NCBI GenBank assembly: GCA_026182355.1
Contig: JAPFBL010000234.1
Span: 372,001-436,000, forward strand
From: Hermatobates lingyangjiaoensis
Lineage: Eukaryota; Arthropoda; Insecta; Hemiptera; Hermatobatidae
DNA length: 64,000 bases
Direction: 5' to 3'
Both the position numbers and the translations under genes were made by a program. The notes under the pieces were generated by a model. It saw only the letters and a list, made by a program, of their open reading frames with translations, did not search any database and was not told the DNA's origin. Shown here one piece after another: positions 63,860 to 64,000 of the stretch. Each line of letters opens with the position of its first letter. The first letter of the stretch is position 1.

Positions 63860-64000
63860 TAACTGTAATAAAATAAGAACTAAATTTTTTTTTAAAATTA
63901 GGACAATTAACAATAATCTATGGCAAATCGATTAATGTATATTGGAGGATATAAAGTTAAATATTGATAATTATTATTTAAAACTAAAAATTATTTGAAT
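63860..64000. other. AT-rich DNA at right edge
   Basis: Nothing recognised. Confidence 0.5.

Noticed and set aside
1..64000. CRISPR arrays, bacterial operons, rRNA genes or viral genes
   Set aside because: None seen. Direct repeats present are satellite, transposon or microsatellite in nature, and the gene content is that of an animal nuclear genome.

Overview
The window looks like AT-rich, repeat-dense nuclear DNA from an invertebrate, most likely an insect. Three things suggest this: a MESR4-type zinc-finger/PHD gene (a family I know from insects), a ribosomal protein eL6 gene, and an arthropod-type mix of transposons (Penelope-like elements, Helitrons, an RNase H-bearing non-LTR retrotransposon, a pogo-like MITE and a Tc1/mariner-type transposase relic). 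I cannot name the order or species from sequence alone.

Only two host genes are clear, and they are divergently arranged. A MESR4-like regulator is on the minus strand (CDS 5716-11121, one coding exon, 1801 codons). RpL6 is on the plus strand (CDS 14068-14868, one coding exon behind a probable 1.8 kb 5'UTR intron). Both appear to have a non-coding first exon, which leaves about 0.5 kb (roughly 11.65-12.15 kb) as a shared promoter region. A small broken copy of the MESR4 3' coding region lies at 3081-3213.

The rest is mobile DNA. (1) Penelope-type units: many short inverted-repeat units (dyads), usually bounded by (TA)n tracts, belong to at least ten sequence families (labelled A-J here). Most carry a hammerhead-ribozyme-like motif in each arm. 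They cluster at 0.9-1.6, 15.4-15.95, 27.6, 30.0-31.5, 41.9-44.6, 46.3-46.6, 48.3-49.1, 50.5-52.7, 56.4, 57.7-59.0 and 60.3-60.6 kb. One (42692-44366) encloses an intact reading frame for the C-terminal GIY-YIG endonuclease part of a Penelope-like protein. (2) An unclassified element of about 1.7 kb, called family T here, has near-complete copies at 31955-33636 and 37145-38847 and many fragments from 3.8 to 53 kb. (3) Helitrons: helicase pseudogenes at 38989-41130 (-), 61500-62265 (+) and 63050-63859 (+), plus a detached 3' end at 17145-17357. (4) Non-LTR fragments at 24.3-25.0, 33.65-33.80 and 35.31-36.06 kb (all -). (5) A pogo/Tigger-like MITE at 28875-29390 with TA target duplication. (6) A transposase relic at 54545-55095 (-). 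(7) A 108-bp satellite at the left edge.

The most interesting signal is the hammerhead-bearing dyads. Six families (A, B, C, E, F, G) fold onto the hammerhead layout with a short stem I, a CUGANGA-like box, a stem II hairpin, GAA, a palindromic 4-6 nt stem III and a cleavable H17. All have one extra nucleotide between the box and stem II. In family G the start codon of a small conserved frame lies inside stem III, next to the predicted cleavage site. In family D, the one with the intact endonuclease frame, the catalytic box is altered identically in all four arms although the flanking helices are kept. All foldings were done by eye.
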